NCBI GenBank assembly: GCA_002471185.1
Contig: DKPL01000040.1
Coordinates: forward strand, 1-31,979
Source: Bacteroides sp. UBA7335
GTDB taxonomy: Bacteria; Bacteroidota; Bacteroidia; Bacteroidales; Bacteroidaceae
Direction: 5' to 3'
Length of the DNA stretch: 31,979 nucleotides
A program made the position numbers and the translations under genes. Of this stretch, positions 5,949 through 14,751 are shown piece by piece. Under the pieces are notes generated by a model. That model was not told the origin of the DNA. It worked only from the letters and a program-made list of their open reading frames with translations, and ran no database searches. Positions within the stretch are counted from its first letter, which is position 1, and each line of letters starts with the position of its first letter.

Positions 5949-7463
5949 ATGAGCAAAAAAGCCCTTTTAATGATTCTTGATGGTTGGGGAATTGGCGACC
6001 AAAAGAAAGACGATGTGATCTTCAATACTGCTACTCCTTACTGGGATTATCTGTTGAAAACATATCCTCACTCTGAGCTTCAGGCTAGTGGCGAAAACGT
6101 TGGATTGCCCGATGGACAAATGGGAAACTCTGAGGTAGGTCATCTTAACATTGGTGCCGGACGTGTGCTTTATCAAGATTTGGTGAAAATCAATCGTGCT
6201 TGTTCTGATAATAGCATCATGGATATGCCAGTCATCAAAGAAGCATTTACTTATGCAAAAGAAAATGGTAAGAATGTGCACTTCATGGGGTTAACCTCAG
6301 GTGGTGGTGTACATAGCTCATTAAATCACTTATATAAACTTTGTGATATCTCTAAAGCTTATGGCATTGAAAATACTTTCATCCATTGCTTTATGGACGG
6401 TCGCGACACTGACCCCAAAAGTGGTAAAGGCTTTATTGAAGAGGTAGAAGCTCATTGCGCAAAATCGGCAGGTAAGATTGCTTCAATCATCGGTCGTTAT
6501 TATGCAATGGACCGTGATAAACGTTGGGAACGTGTGAAAGAGGCTTACGACTTGTTGGTTAACGGAGTAGGCGAGAAGGCTACTGATATGGTGGCTGCTA
6601 TGCAAGCATCTTATGATAATGGCATTACCGACGAATTTGTTAAGCCTATCGTCAACGAGGCTTTCGATGGAACAATCAAAGAGGGTGATGTTGTTATCTT
6701 CTACAACTACCGTAACGACCGCGCTAAAGAACTTACTGTAGTGTTGACCCAACAAGATATGCCGGCTGAAGGTATGCACACTATACCTGGCTTGCAATTC
6801 TACTGCATGACTCCTTATGATGCTTCTTTCAAAGGGGTTCATATCTTGTTCGACAAAGATAATGTAGAGAATACGCTAGGCGAATACATTGCTTCTAAAG
6901 GTTTGAAACAACTTCATATTGCTGAAACAGAGAAGTATGCTCACGTTACTTTCTTCTTCAATGGTGGTCGCGAAACTCCTTATGATAATGAAGAGCGCAT
7001 CTTGGTTCCTTCACCAAAAGTTGCTACTTACGATTTGAAGCCTGAGATGAGTGCTTACGAGGTAAAAGATAAATTGGTTGAAGCCATCAACGAAGATAAG
7101 TTCGACTTTATTGTGGTGAACTATGCTAATGGCGATATGGTTGGTCACACTGGTATCTACGAAGCTATCGAGAAAGCTATTGTGGCTGTTGATGATTGTG
7201 TGAAAGATACTGTTGAAGCTGCCAAAGCTCATGGATATGAGGTAATTATCATTGCCGATCATGGTAATGCTGATCGTGCTTTAAATGAAGATGGATCGGT
7301 CAATACGGCTCACTCATTGAACCCAGTACCTTGTGTTTATATCACTGAAAATAAAGATGCTAAAGTTGAAAATGGTCGTTTGGCTGATGTGGCACCAACA
7401 ATTCTTCAGATTATGGGCTTGCCTGTGCCTGTTGAGATGGATGGCAAAGTATTGATAAAATAA
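5949..7463 (+). CDS. gpmI: 2,3-bisphosphoglycerate-independent phosphoglycerate mutase
   Basis: Interconverts 3- and 2-phosphoglycerate in glycolysis and gluconeogenesis; cytoplasmic, Mn2+-dependent. The 504-residue length is normal for iPGM. MILDGWGIG gives the first metal-binding Asp (Asp11), GNSEVGH (60-66) contains the phosphorylated Ser61, GRYYAMDRDKRWERV and HCFMDGRDTDPKSG are the conserved substrate-binding segments, and IIADHGNAD plus NTAHSLNPVP carry the C-terminal metal ligands. It has its own promoter and a terminator at 7490-7521, so it is probably a single-gene unit with some reading into the DUF3109 gene. The gene uses more optimal-looking codons than its neighbours, in line with high expression. 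Confidence 0.97.
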   Translation: MSKKALLMILDGWGIGDQKKDDVIFNTATPYWDYLLKTYPHSELQASGENVGLPDGQMGNSEVGHLNIGAGRVLYQDLVKINRACSDNSIMDMPVIKEAFTYAKENGKNVHFMGLTSGGGVHSSLNHLYKLCDISKAYGIENTFIHCFMDGRDTDPKSGKGFIEEVEAHCAKSAGKIASIIGRYYAMDRDKRWERVKEAYDLLVNGVGEKATDMVAAMQASYDNGITDEFVKPIVNEAFDGTIKEGDVVIFYNYRNDRAKELTVVLTQQDMPAEGMHTIPGLQFYCMTPYDASFKGVHILFDKDNVENTLGEYIASKGLKQLHIAETEKYAHVTFFFNGGRETPYDNEERILVPSPKVATYDLKPEMSAYEVKDKLVEAINEDKFDFIVVNYANGDMVGHTGIYEAIEKAIVAVDDCVKDTVEAAKAHGYEVIIIADHGNADRALNEDGSVNTAHSLNPVPCVYITENKDAKVENGRLADVAPTILQIMGLPVPVEMDGKVLIK

Positions 7464-7489
7464 CTATTTCACCCAATACATACAGATAG

Positions 7490-7521
7490 TAAGGGCGTAT
7501 TTATAGATGCGCCCTTATTTT
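7490..7521 (+). terminator. gpmI terminator
   Basis: TAAGGGCG (7490-7497) pairs with CGCCCTTA (7510-7517) around a 12-nt loop, followed by TTTT. It lies 26 bp after the gpmI stop and 27 bp before the next start codon. Confidence 0.8.
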
Positions 7522-7547
7522 ATAGACTCACTTAAAAGAAAGCGATA

Positions 7548-8129
7548 ATGATACAGATTGATGATGTAGTAGTAAGTTTGGATGTGCTTCGTGAGAAGTT
7601 TATTTGTAACCTTGATGCCTGCAAAGGCGAGTGTTGCATTGAAGGTGATGCCGGAGCTCCTGTTGAAATAGATGAGGTAGCTAAACTTGAAGAGGCTCTT
7701 CCGGTAGTTTGGGATCAGCTTTCGCCCGAGGCTCAAGCGGTAATCGATAAGCAAGGGGTAGTATATACCGATTGTGATGGCGATTTAGTTACTTCTATTG
7801 TAAATGGTAAAGATTGTGTATTTACCTGTTATGATGAGCGTGGATATTGCTACTGTGCTATTGAGAAGGCTTATCGCGAGGGGAAAGTTGACTTTTATAA
7901 ACCGGTTTCTTGTCATCTATATCCTATTCGTGTTGGTAACTATGGACCCTATAAGGCGGTAAACTATCATCGTTGGGACGTATGCAAAGCTGCTGTATTG
8001 CTTGGCAAAAAAGAGAATGTTGCGGTATACCAGTTTCTTAAAGAGCCTCTGGTTCGCAAGTTTGGACAAGTATGGTATGATGAACTAGAAAATGTAGTAG
8101 AAGAGTTGAAAGAGCAGCATATTATCTAG
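7548..8129 (+). CDS. DUF3109 family cysteine-rich protein
   Basis: 193 residues, no signal peptide or membrane segment. Eleven cysteines are present; the N-terminal cluster C20-x4-C25-x3-C29-C30 and later Cys76, Cys90, Cys94, Cys101, Cys103, Cys122 and Cys146 fit DUF3109 (PF11307), which resembles the CxxxCxCC/YkgJ group of presumed metal- or iron-sulphur-binding proteins. The motifs PVSCHLYPIR and YCYCAIEKAYREGK are typical. The reaction is unknown. It follows gpmI on the same strand after a terminator; I found no separate promoter, so it may depend on read-through. It ends against the susD gene at a shared bidirectional terminator. Confidence 0.88.
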   Translation: MIQIDDVVVSLDVLREKFICNLDACKGECCIEGDAGAPVEIDEVAKLEEALPVVWDQLSPEAQAVIDKQGVVYTDCDGDLVTSIVNGKDCVFTCYDERGYCYCAIEKAYREGKVDFYKPVSCHLYPIRVGNYGPYKAVNYHRWDVCKAAVLLGKKENVAVYQFLKEPLVRKFGQVWYDELENVVEELKEQHII

Positions 8130-8199
8130 CCTCTTACTTTTATGCCGTAATGAGTCTGACTCCTATTTGGAGTCTGTTTATAAACTTTGATAATAAATA

Positions 8200-8230
8200 A
8201 TAAGCCCTGAACAATCTGCTCAGGGCTTAT
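8200..8230. terminator. Bidirectional terminator between the DUF3109 gene and susD
   Basis: An 11-bp perfect stem, ATAAGCCCTGA (8200-8210) with TCAGGGCTTAT (8220-8230), has a 9-nt loop. T-rich sequence follows it in both directions (TTATTTTATT rightward, TTATTTATTATCA leftward). It can end both convergent transcripts. A weaker stem, GACTCC with GGAGTC at 8158-8174, precedes it. Confidence 0.85.
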
Positions 8231-8257
8231 TTATTTTATTATATATCCAATTTTAAA

Positions 8258-10054
8258 TTAAAAACCAGGGTTCTGTCCAAACTCATCGGGGTTCAATATT
8301 GCGTCTAAGAATGTTTGTGGTATAGGGCGAAGATTGCAATACCCAGCATTTAAGAATTCTGCTCCAGCAGCGTCTACAATGTCGGGATTGTGTGCCTTTA
8401 TGTATTCTGTTAACTTTCCCGTACGCTTTAAGTCAAACCATCTGATAAACTCACCACAAAACTCGCGTGCCTTTTCTTCTAAAAGAAAGTCAAGTGTCAT
8501 CTCATTTTCCGAAACAATCATTTCGTTCTCTTTGCCAGGTGCAGCTGCACGTCTACGAATAATGTTGATGTTATCTTTAGCTACAGACTTACTTCCGCCT
8601 GATTTCATGATTTCACATTCAGCCACAATAAAATACATCTCAGGCATACGCATGATTAAAACGTCATTAGCTCCAACTTGCGAGTTAGCAGGCAACCCCC
8701 TATCGGCTATGGTTTTATCTTCATATTTTAATAAAGTAGGGAAATGTATATTGAAATTAGCATTTGTGCTTACTCTACCATTTTCAGTATAAGTATCGTT
8801 GATATCTACTACTGCATATGGTAATGACCGTTTGCTGCTAGAGTCTATCGCTTTTTTAGTGAACAATAAAGATAGCTCTCCTGGCTTTATTATTTGTCCG
8901 GCCATCGATATAGGTTTCTCAAAATGATTTAGCTGATCCTCAGTCCAAGTGAAAGATGTAGTTGTGTTTAGATAATGTGCTTCACGAAACCAAGCATTGT
9001 AGCGTGCATCTTTCTCCTCATCATAAGCCTCGAGCAAGTAGCGAGTAGGCATCATAGCCATGCTGCCACTCTTTGAGTTTCTATCATTGCCATATCCATA
9101 ATCTTGTACCATTCCTCCCCAGCTAGAATATTTAGCATGAAAATAGATATGTAAACGATTTGGGTTACTACTTTGCATGTTAAGCGAAGACTCGGTAGCA
9201 TGTGTTATTACGAATAATGCCTCTTTATTGTTTTTGTTATTTGCGGGGTCAAAAACCTCTGCAGGTGTATTATACATATCTACCTTTAAAGTGGCTTTAT
9301 TATCAATTACATACTGAGCTGCCTTTTGGGCAATGTCATAGTAGTGGTCTTTCTCGGCTTGTGTATTGCAATATGCTACACGTGTTAGTGCTATGCGTGC
9401 TTTCAATGCATATGCAGCTTTTGAAGTTGCGCGTCCAATATCTGAAACAGGGTAAGGATCTACCGGCAAGTTATCAACAGCAGTTTGAATGTCAGATAGC
9501 ATTAAGTTGTATAGCTCTTCATAAGAACTACGATAGCACTTCATTACTATCTCTTTGGTTTCGGTTGTGCGCATATCTACCTCACCAAATAGTTCTACTA
9601 AATGCCAATAAGCATAGGCACGCATAAAACTCAATTCACCCAAACGAATGTCTTTCATTTTAAGATCTTGCCACTCTACATCATTAATGCGTTCAATACC
9701 CGCATTACAGTCATTTATAATTTCATATAATCGCTGCCAAGTGTTTCTGAATTGTCCGGTGGTAGACATTGATTCTTGGTACTTCGACATTTGTCTTCCA
9801 TAACCACAGTTAGCTATATTTATCCAAGTATCTGCTCCTCCATTGAGTAGAAGTACAAAATCTTCACGGCCATAAAACTGGCCGCCCCAGTAAGCATATG
9901 CAGAGTTTACCAATGCGTTAAATCCAATTTGACTTTTAAATACTTCGTCGGCAGTAGATCCTCCGGGATTATACTCAGTTAAATCACACGACTGTATGCT
10001 AAAGAGGCAAGAAGCCAGAGCAGCTGTCAATAGATAGTTTTTATATTTTTTCAT
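8258..10054 (-). CDS. SusD/RagB family nutrient-binding outer-membrane lipoprotein
   Basis: Surface glycan- or peptide-binding partner that closes over the SusC-type channel encoded just upstream. 598 residues with signal peptide MKKYKNYLLTAALASCLFS and a lipobox ending SIQSC; the residues after Cys (DLTE) fit surface export. SusD-like N-terminal TPR region and the C-terminal SusD/RagB domain are recognisable, including the final segment with RPIPQTFLDAI and the ending QNPGF. The start at 10054 is used because the longer frame (to 10096) would overlap susC and place the signal peptide internally. It is 19 bp downstream of susC; shared transcript. No glycan specificity can be read from the sequence. 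Confidence 0.95.
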   Translation of the reverse strand: MKKYKNYLLTAALASCLFSIQSCDLTEYNPGGSTADEVFKSQIGFNALVNSAYAYWGGQFYGREDFVLLLNGGADTWINIANCGYGRQMSKYQESMSTTGQFRNTWQRLYEIINDCNAGIERINDVEWQDLKMKDIRLGELSFMRAYAYWHLVELFGEVDMRTTETKEIVMKCYRSSYEELYNLMLSDIQTAVDNLPVDPYPVSDIGRATSKAAYALKARIALTRVAYCNTQAEKDHYYDIAQKAAQYVIDNKATLKVDMYNTPAEVFDPANNKNNKEALFVITHATESSLNMQSSNPNRLHIYFHAKYSSWGGMVQDYGYGNDRNSKSGSMAMMPTRYLLEAYDEEKDARYNAWFREAHYLNTTTSFTWTEDQLNHFEKPISMAGQIIKPGELSLLFTKKAIDSSSKRSLPYAVVDINDTYTENGRVSTNANFNIHFPTLLKYEDKTIADRGLPANSQVGANDVLIMRMPEMYFIVAECEIMKSGGSKSVAKDNINIIRRRAAAPGKENEMIVSENEMTLDFLLEEKAREFCGEFIRWFDLKRTGKLTEYIKAHNPDIVDAAGAEFLNAGYCNLRPIPQTFLDAILNPDEFGQNPGF

Positions 10055-10073
10055 TGTTGTGTTCTTTATTTTA

Positions 10074-13000
10074 TTAGATATCAAGGTTAATTCCAAATAC
10101 TAACTGACGTTGTAATGGAGCTTTGGCCGACCCACCACGTTCTGCATCATAATCTTGGATAAGATGATTTTTAGCTTTTGAGAATACATTATTTGCAGTA
10201 ACATACACACGTAGATTTGAAATCCCCAATTTGTTTGTAGCTATTTTAGGCAAAGTGTATCCAAGTGATAATGTTTTGAGTTTCCAGTACGATCCGTCAA
10301 TATATCGTAGTGATTGATATCCTATATAATTGAAGAATTGCGTATTGGCCGGACGAGGGAAATCATTTGATGCGTTTTCTGGAGTCCAATAATTAAAATA
10401 AGTTGGAAAGTTACTCTTTCCTTGTGGGTCATATGCACCAGAAAGCTCATAATCGATGTATTGCCCCCAACGTGCTACAAAATATACATTTAGATCAAAA
10501 TCCCAGAATTTGAAGGTGTTGTTGAAACCTCCAGTCCATTTAGGTGATCTTGAACCAATATATCCACGATCGTCTGAATTGATTATGTTATCACCATTCA
10601 AATCTTTTAGTTTGATGTCTCCTGGTAAAAATGGTTGTGTCTTCGCTGCATCTTTAAAGTATTTAGCAGCCTCTTCTCTTTCGCTTTCTTGCCATACTCC
10701 CAAGTTGGTATATTCATAGAATGAGAAAAGAGGACGACCAATCATTAAGGTTTGAGTCTCTACATCTGTGCCTATTGCCATGTCTTTTCCATCAATCAGA
10801 TCAACTATTTTTTCGCGATTTGCTGAGAATGATAAGGTTGAAGTCCACCTAAATTTACTCTTCTCTATATTAACTGTGTTAATCCCAATTTCAATACCTT
10901 TGTTTTGTGTAGCACCAATATTCTGATAAGTTTTGAATGTTGTATTATTGCTTGCTCCCATCGAAGAGGGTAACTGACGAGGTAGTAAAATATCGGAAGT
11001 GTTGACTTTATAAAGATCGATAGTCGCAGAAATACGATTGTCAATTAGGCCAATATCAAGACCTAAATCCCATGTTTTTGATATTTCCCAGCTAGTGTCT
11101 TTATTGCCAATATACTCATTGAATAAATAGTAGATGTAGCCATTATCTTGGAATGCAGAGTTGGTTTTAGATGTTACTCCCGATTGGGTTCCATAAGCCA
11201 TGATGCCTGAATTCCCAGTTTTTCCCCAACTTAAACGAAGCTTTAAGTTACTAATTGCTTTTACATCACTTAAGAAAGTCTCTTCGTTGATTCGCCATGC
11301 AGCAGCTACTGATGGGAAGGCTGCCCATTTGTTACCTTCAGCTAAACGTGAGTCTCCGTCCCAACGATTAGATACAGTAAACATATAGCGACTTTTGTAG
11401 CTATAGTTAGCACGTATGGCATACGAAGATGTTTGGTGTTGTATATAGTTTGAACCGATAACATAAGAGTTCTTATCATTAGCTCCTAGGTCATGCCACA
11501 GATTCGAATCTACCAATTGTCCTTCACCTTGGGCCAGTACATTGGTATATTTAGATTGAGTCCATGAAGTGAGCGCTGTAACACCAAATGTGTGGTTGTT
11601 TATGGTTCGAGTATAATTAATGATATTGTCCCAGTTCACAAAGCTCTTTTCTGATGAGGAGACTCTTGCCTTTGAAGTAGCATATTCGCCAGCACGGTCT
11701 ATAGAGTTGGCTCCTTCAAAATCTTGTTTGCGATAATGGGTATAGTTTGTTCCTAGATTTGATCGGATACTTAAACCTTCGATAGGAGTTAATTCTAAAT
11801 ATCCATTAGCAATAATATTAGTATGTAGAATATGATGTTTAGCAGTGTTGTCAGAGGCTTCGTCGGCAAGTGGGTTAACTCTTGAACTAGTTCCTAACGG
11901 CCACAGTACAACTTTACCATTTTCATCGTAAGCTTTTCCTAATGGAACATTCGTTGCAGCTCTCCACAGTACATTTTCAGCTCGTTCGTCTTGAGCGTAG
12001 TGGGTAACTTGTGAGTTGGCTCCAATCTTAATGAACTTATTGAATTTATGTTCTACATTAAGGCGCAAATTGTATTTGTTCATCTTATCATCTACAAAAG
12101 AGCCTTTTTCATGATAATATCCGGCTGAGAGTAGTGCAGTTGTTTTTTCTGTACCTCCTGATGCACTTACTTGATGACTTGTAACCATGCCGTTGTGCAG
12201 AACCTCATCTTTCCAGTTAGTCCATTCTCCATTTTGAATAGCTTGCCACTCTTCTGCACTAAAGAGTTTTTGATCATCTGCTGGCGATTCCCATTGTCCA
12301 GCTGTGCGATAAGCCTCTCTACGAACTTGGATATAGTCATTTCCAGATAGCATTTCGGGATATTGTGCCCAACCATTTATTCCGTAATATCCATTGTATG
12401 AGATTTTAACTTTGCCTTGCGCTCCTTTTTTGGTCGTGATGATAACTACACCATTTGCACCTTGAGAACCATAAATAGCGGTTGATGAAGCATCTTTAAG
12501 AATTTCGATAGACTCTATATCGGATGGCGCAATATCTGCAAAGTTTCCTCCTTGCATGCCATCTATAATAAATAATGGTGCATTTGCTACGTCGTTACCC
12601 CACTCATCAGTGACATCAGACAGAGACCTTTTTCCACGAATATTGATAGTAACTCCAGAGGTTGCTTTTCCGGAATTACGCACAATGTCCATACCTGGAA
12701 CTTGTCCTTGTAGTGCTTCCATCGCATTCGATACAGGTGCCTTCATAATATCATCTGATTTAACAGAGGTAACTGACCCTGTTAAATCGCGCTTTTTCAT
12801 GGTTCCATAACCCACTACAACCACTTCATCTAATGATTGAGTATCGGGTTCCATTTTTACATTCAGTGTAGGCGATTGTGTGATGGATACATTAATTGTT
12901 TTATAACCAATGTAAGAAATCTCGAGTGCACTATGCCCTGATGGTATATCTAATGAATAGTTTCCATCCAGATCGGTCACTGTACCAACTGTAGTACCTT

Positions 13001-13223
13001 TTACTAACACTGACACTCCAATGAGGGGTTCACCATTTTCATCAATAATCTGACCTTTAATGGTACGTGTCTGTTGAGTAACTTGAATAGCGTAGTTCGT
13101 GTTACTTTCTACTGCATAAGCGTTAGAAACAAGTGGCTGGAAAGGTGCGATAAAGAGCCCAATGAGTAGGGGAAATCGCTTTATTCCACAACTTGAATAG
13201 CTGCTTGAGAATAAGTTTTTCAT
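10074..13223 (-). CDS. SusC/RagA family TonB-dependent transporter
   Basis: Outer-membrane active importer, energised by TonB-ExbBD, that forms a complex with the adjacent SusD. 1049 residues: signal peptide (about 1-38), a carboxypeptidase-regulatory-like domain (about 54-125, beginning IKGQIIDENGEPLIGVSV), a TonB-box-like stretch LDEVVVVGYGTMKKRDLTGS, plug domain with IESIEILKDASSTAIYGSQG, and a C-terminal barrel ending LVFGINLDI. No N-terminal STN domain is present, so it is probably not an ECF/anti-sigma signalling transducer. It lies between galM and susD; the 203-bp gap to galM has a strong hairpin, so it likely has its own promoter, though I found no TAnnTTTG box. Confidence 0.96.
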   Translation of the reverse strand: MKNLFSSSYSSCGIKRFPLLIGLFIAPFQPLVSNAYAVESNTNYAIQVTQQTRTIKGQIIDENGEPLIGVSVLVKGTTVGTVTDLDGNYSLDIPSGHSALEISYIGYKTINVSITQSPTLNVKMEPDTQSLDEVVVVGYGTMKKRDLTGSVTSVKSDDIMKAPVSNAMEALQGQVPGMDIVRNSGKATSGVTINIRGKRSLSDVTDEWGNDVANAPLFIIDGMQGGNFADIAPSDIESIEILKDASSTAIYGSQGANGVVIITTKKGAQGKVKISYNGYYGINGWAQYPEMLSGNDYIQVRREAYRTAGQWESPADDQKLFSAEEWQAIQNGEWTNWKDEVLHNGMVTSHQVSASGGTEKTTALLSAGYYHEKGSFVDDKMNKYNLRLNVEHKFNKFIKIGANSQVTHYAQDERAENVLWRAATNVPLGKAYDENGKVVLWPLGTSSRVNPLADEASDNTAKHHILHTNIIANGYLELTPIEGLSIRSNLGTNYTHYRKQDFEGANSIDRAGEYATSKARVSSSEKSFVNWDNIINYTRTINNHTFGVTALTSWTQSKYTNVLAQGEGQLVDSNLWHDLGANDKNSYVIGSNYIQHQTSSYAIRANYSYKSRYMFTVSNRWDGDSRLAEGNKWAAFPSVAAAWRINEETFLSDVKAISNLKLRLSWGKTGNSGIMAYGTQSGVTSKTNSAFQDNGYIYYLFNEYIGNKDTSWEISKTWDLGLDIGLIDNRISATIDLYKVNTSDILLPRQLPSSMGASNNTTFKTYQNIGATQNKGIEIGINTVNIEKSKFRWTSTLSFSANREKIVDLIDGKDMAIGTDVETQTLMIGRPLFSFYEYTNLGVWQESEREEAAKYFKDAAKTQPFLPGDIKLKDLNGDNIINSDDRGYIGSRSPKWTGGFNNTFKFWDFDLNVYFVARWGQYIDYELSGAYDPQGKSNFPTYFNYWTPENASNDFPRPANTQFFNYIGYQSLRYIDGSYWKLKTLSLGYTLPKIATNKLGISNLRVYVTANNVFSKAKNHLIQDYDAERGGSAKAPLQRQLVFGINLDI

Positions 13224-13349
13224 GTAAATTAGATATTAGTTAAATAATTGCTATTTGTTAGACGGCTTATTTATCTTAGTGTACTCTAATTAATTAATAC
13301 ATTATTTAACCTATACTCTATGTTTGTGTTTGGATGTGCATTTATATAT

Positions 13350-13397
13350 AAATAGTAAAGTCGCTATAACCTTATTGGTATAGCGACTTTACTATTT
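13350..13397 (-). terminator. galM terminator / strong hairpin before susC
   Basis: A 19-bp perfect stem pairs 13350-13368 with 13379-13397 around a 10-nt loop. It begins 30 bp after the galM stop on the minus strand and is followed by CTATTTATATATAAAT-like AT-rich sequence, not a pure T-run. It either ends galM transcription or partly attenuates reading into susC. Confidence 0.7.
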
Positions 13398-13426
13398 ACT
13401 ATTTTTATCTTATCTACAATAGCTCA

Positions 13427-14545
13427 TTACTCTTGCACTGAAAATTGATAAATACAGCGACTATTGTATTTCTCACCCGGGTTCAGTGTGGCTGATGGCC
13501 ACTCGGGTTTATTCGGAGTATCAGGATACTTTTGAGTTTCAAGACATACAGCTGCGCGTTGATTATAGGTTTTGCTTTGCTTACCTTGAAGTGTTCCATC
13601 CAAGAAGTTACCCGAGTAAACCTGAATACCAGGTTCGTTAGTATATACATCGAGTACAATACCTGTTTGTGGCGATACTAATGTTACACACTTCTCATTG
13701 ATGTCTCCTGCCAAAACCCAGTTGTGGTCATATCCATTACCATTTTTTAGCTGGTCAAAGTCATATTCGTTTACACGAGCACCAATTGCTGTGGGCTGAC
13801 GGAAATCCATTGGAGTACCTTCTACAGTTAATATTTCTCCCGTAGTCATAAATGTGCTATCTACCGGGGTATACTCATTCGAGTTGACTGTGAGTAGATG
13901 ATTGGTTACATCTTTAGCGTCTCCATCTAAGTTGAAGTATGAGTGATTAGTCATATTAACCACTGTAGGCTGATCTGTTTCTGCTTCATATTGAATGTCA
14001 ATAGCATTGTTATCTGTTAGCGTCATCAACACTTTGCAATCTAAGTTTCCAGGGAACCCTTCAGCGCCATCAGGGTCGTTGTAAGTAAGCTCTAGCACTT
14101 GTGGACTAATTTGTTTGGCATTGAATATTTGATACTGGTAGCCATTAGGACCTCCGTGTAGACAGTGGCCAAAGTTGTTTTTGGGTAATTGATACTCTAC
14201 TCCATTTAAGTTAAAACTACCTTGAGCGATGCGGTTTGCATAGCGTCCTATTGTTGCTCCAAAGTCAGACGGGTGCATCACGTAATCTTTTACATTGTCA
14301 AAACCTAGTACTACATCTTGCATATTTCCGTTCTTGTCTGGCACAAGAATAGAGACAATACGTCCACCAAAGTTGGTGATACATACCTCCATGCCATTTT
14401 TGTTTTTAAGTGTGTACAGTTGAGTTTGTTTACCGTTTATTTCGGTTTGGAAGTCTGCCGGATTTAATCCTGAGTCTGTGATTTTTGGTGCACAAGCTGT
14501 TAGTGCAATAAGCCCTAATGAGAGCATTGTCTCTTTTAATTTCAT
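13427..14545 (-). CDS. galM: Aldose 1-epimerase (mutarotase), lipoprotein
   Basis: Interconverts alpha and beta anomers of free aldoses such as glucose or galactose. 372 residues; a lipoprotein signal with lipobox LTAC puts it in the envelope rather than the cytoplasm, and the next residues (APKIT) lack the acidic run used for surface display, so a periplasm-facing anchor is inferred. The galactose-mutarotase fold is supported by NFGGRIVSILVPDKNG, GRYANRIAQGSF, HCLHGGPNGYQ, VNMTNHSYFNL (catalytic His) and AVCLETQKYPD (catalytic Glu). It precedes susC-susD on the same strand, a position suggesting it processes sugars released in that uptake system. A -7 box lies at 14580-14587. Confidence 0.95.
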   Translation of the reverse strand: MKLKETMLSLGLIALTACAPKITDSGLNPADFQTEINGKQTQLYTLKNKNGMEVCITNFGGRIVSILVPDKNGNMQDVVLGFDNVKDYVMHPSDFGATIGRYANRIAQGSFNLNGVEYQLPKNNFGHCLHGGPNGYQYQIFNAKQISPQVLELTYNDPDGAEGFPGNLDCKVLMTLTDNNAIDIQYEAETDQPTVVNMTNHSYFNLDGDAKDVTNHLLTVNSNEYTPVDSTFMTTGEILTVEGTPMDFRQPTAIGARVNEYDFDQLKNGNGYDHNWVLAGDINEKCVTLVSPQTGIVLDVYTNEPGIQVYSGNFLDGTLQGKQSKTYNQRAAVCLETQKYPDTPNKPEWPSATLNPGEKYNSRCIYQFSVQE

Positions 14546-14579
14546 GTGGTATTAGTTTAAATTGTTGATTTATGGTTGA

Positions 14580-14587
14580 CAAATATA
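14580..14587 (-). promoter_or_regulatory. Probable galM promoter, -7 box
   Basis: TATATTTG on the minus strand matches TAnnTTTG, 34 bp before the ATG. No TTTG at the expected -33 distance was seen. Confidence 0.5.
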
Positions 14588-14660
14588 ATGTCTCTTATCC
14601 AATTATAATAGCAATAATTGGTATAAAAATGATAATAATTTTGCAAAACAGGTTTTACAC

Positions 14661-14703
14661 AAAAGAAAAGCGCCGGTTTGAAGTAAATTCAATGCCGGCG
14701 CTT
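14661..14703 (-). terminator. gyrB terminator
   Basis: A 9-bp GC-rich stem pairs AAGCGCCGG (14668-14676) with CCGGCGCTT (14695-14703); on the minus strand it is followed by TTCTTTTGTG. It lies 48 bp after the gyrB stop codon. Confidence 0.85.
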
Positions 14704-14751
14704 CTTCGTTGTAAGATGTGAGTTAGGTTTTATAAAACGTTTATTCTAAAA

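Noticed and set aside
9202..9627. 141-codon open frame antisense to susD
   Set aside because: Shadow of the real susD frame; no ribosome-binding site, promoter or plausible protein character.
10055..10096. Longer SusD start overlapping the susC 3' end
   Set aside because: It would put the lipoprotein signal peptide inside the chain; the ATG at 10054 is in the right place.
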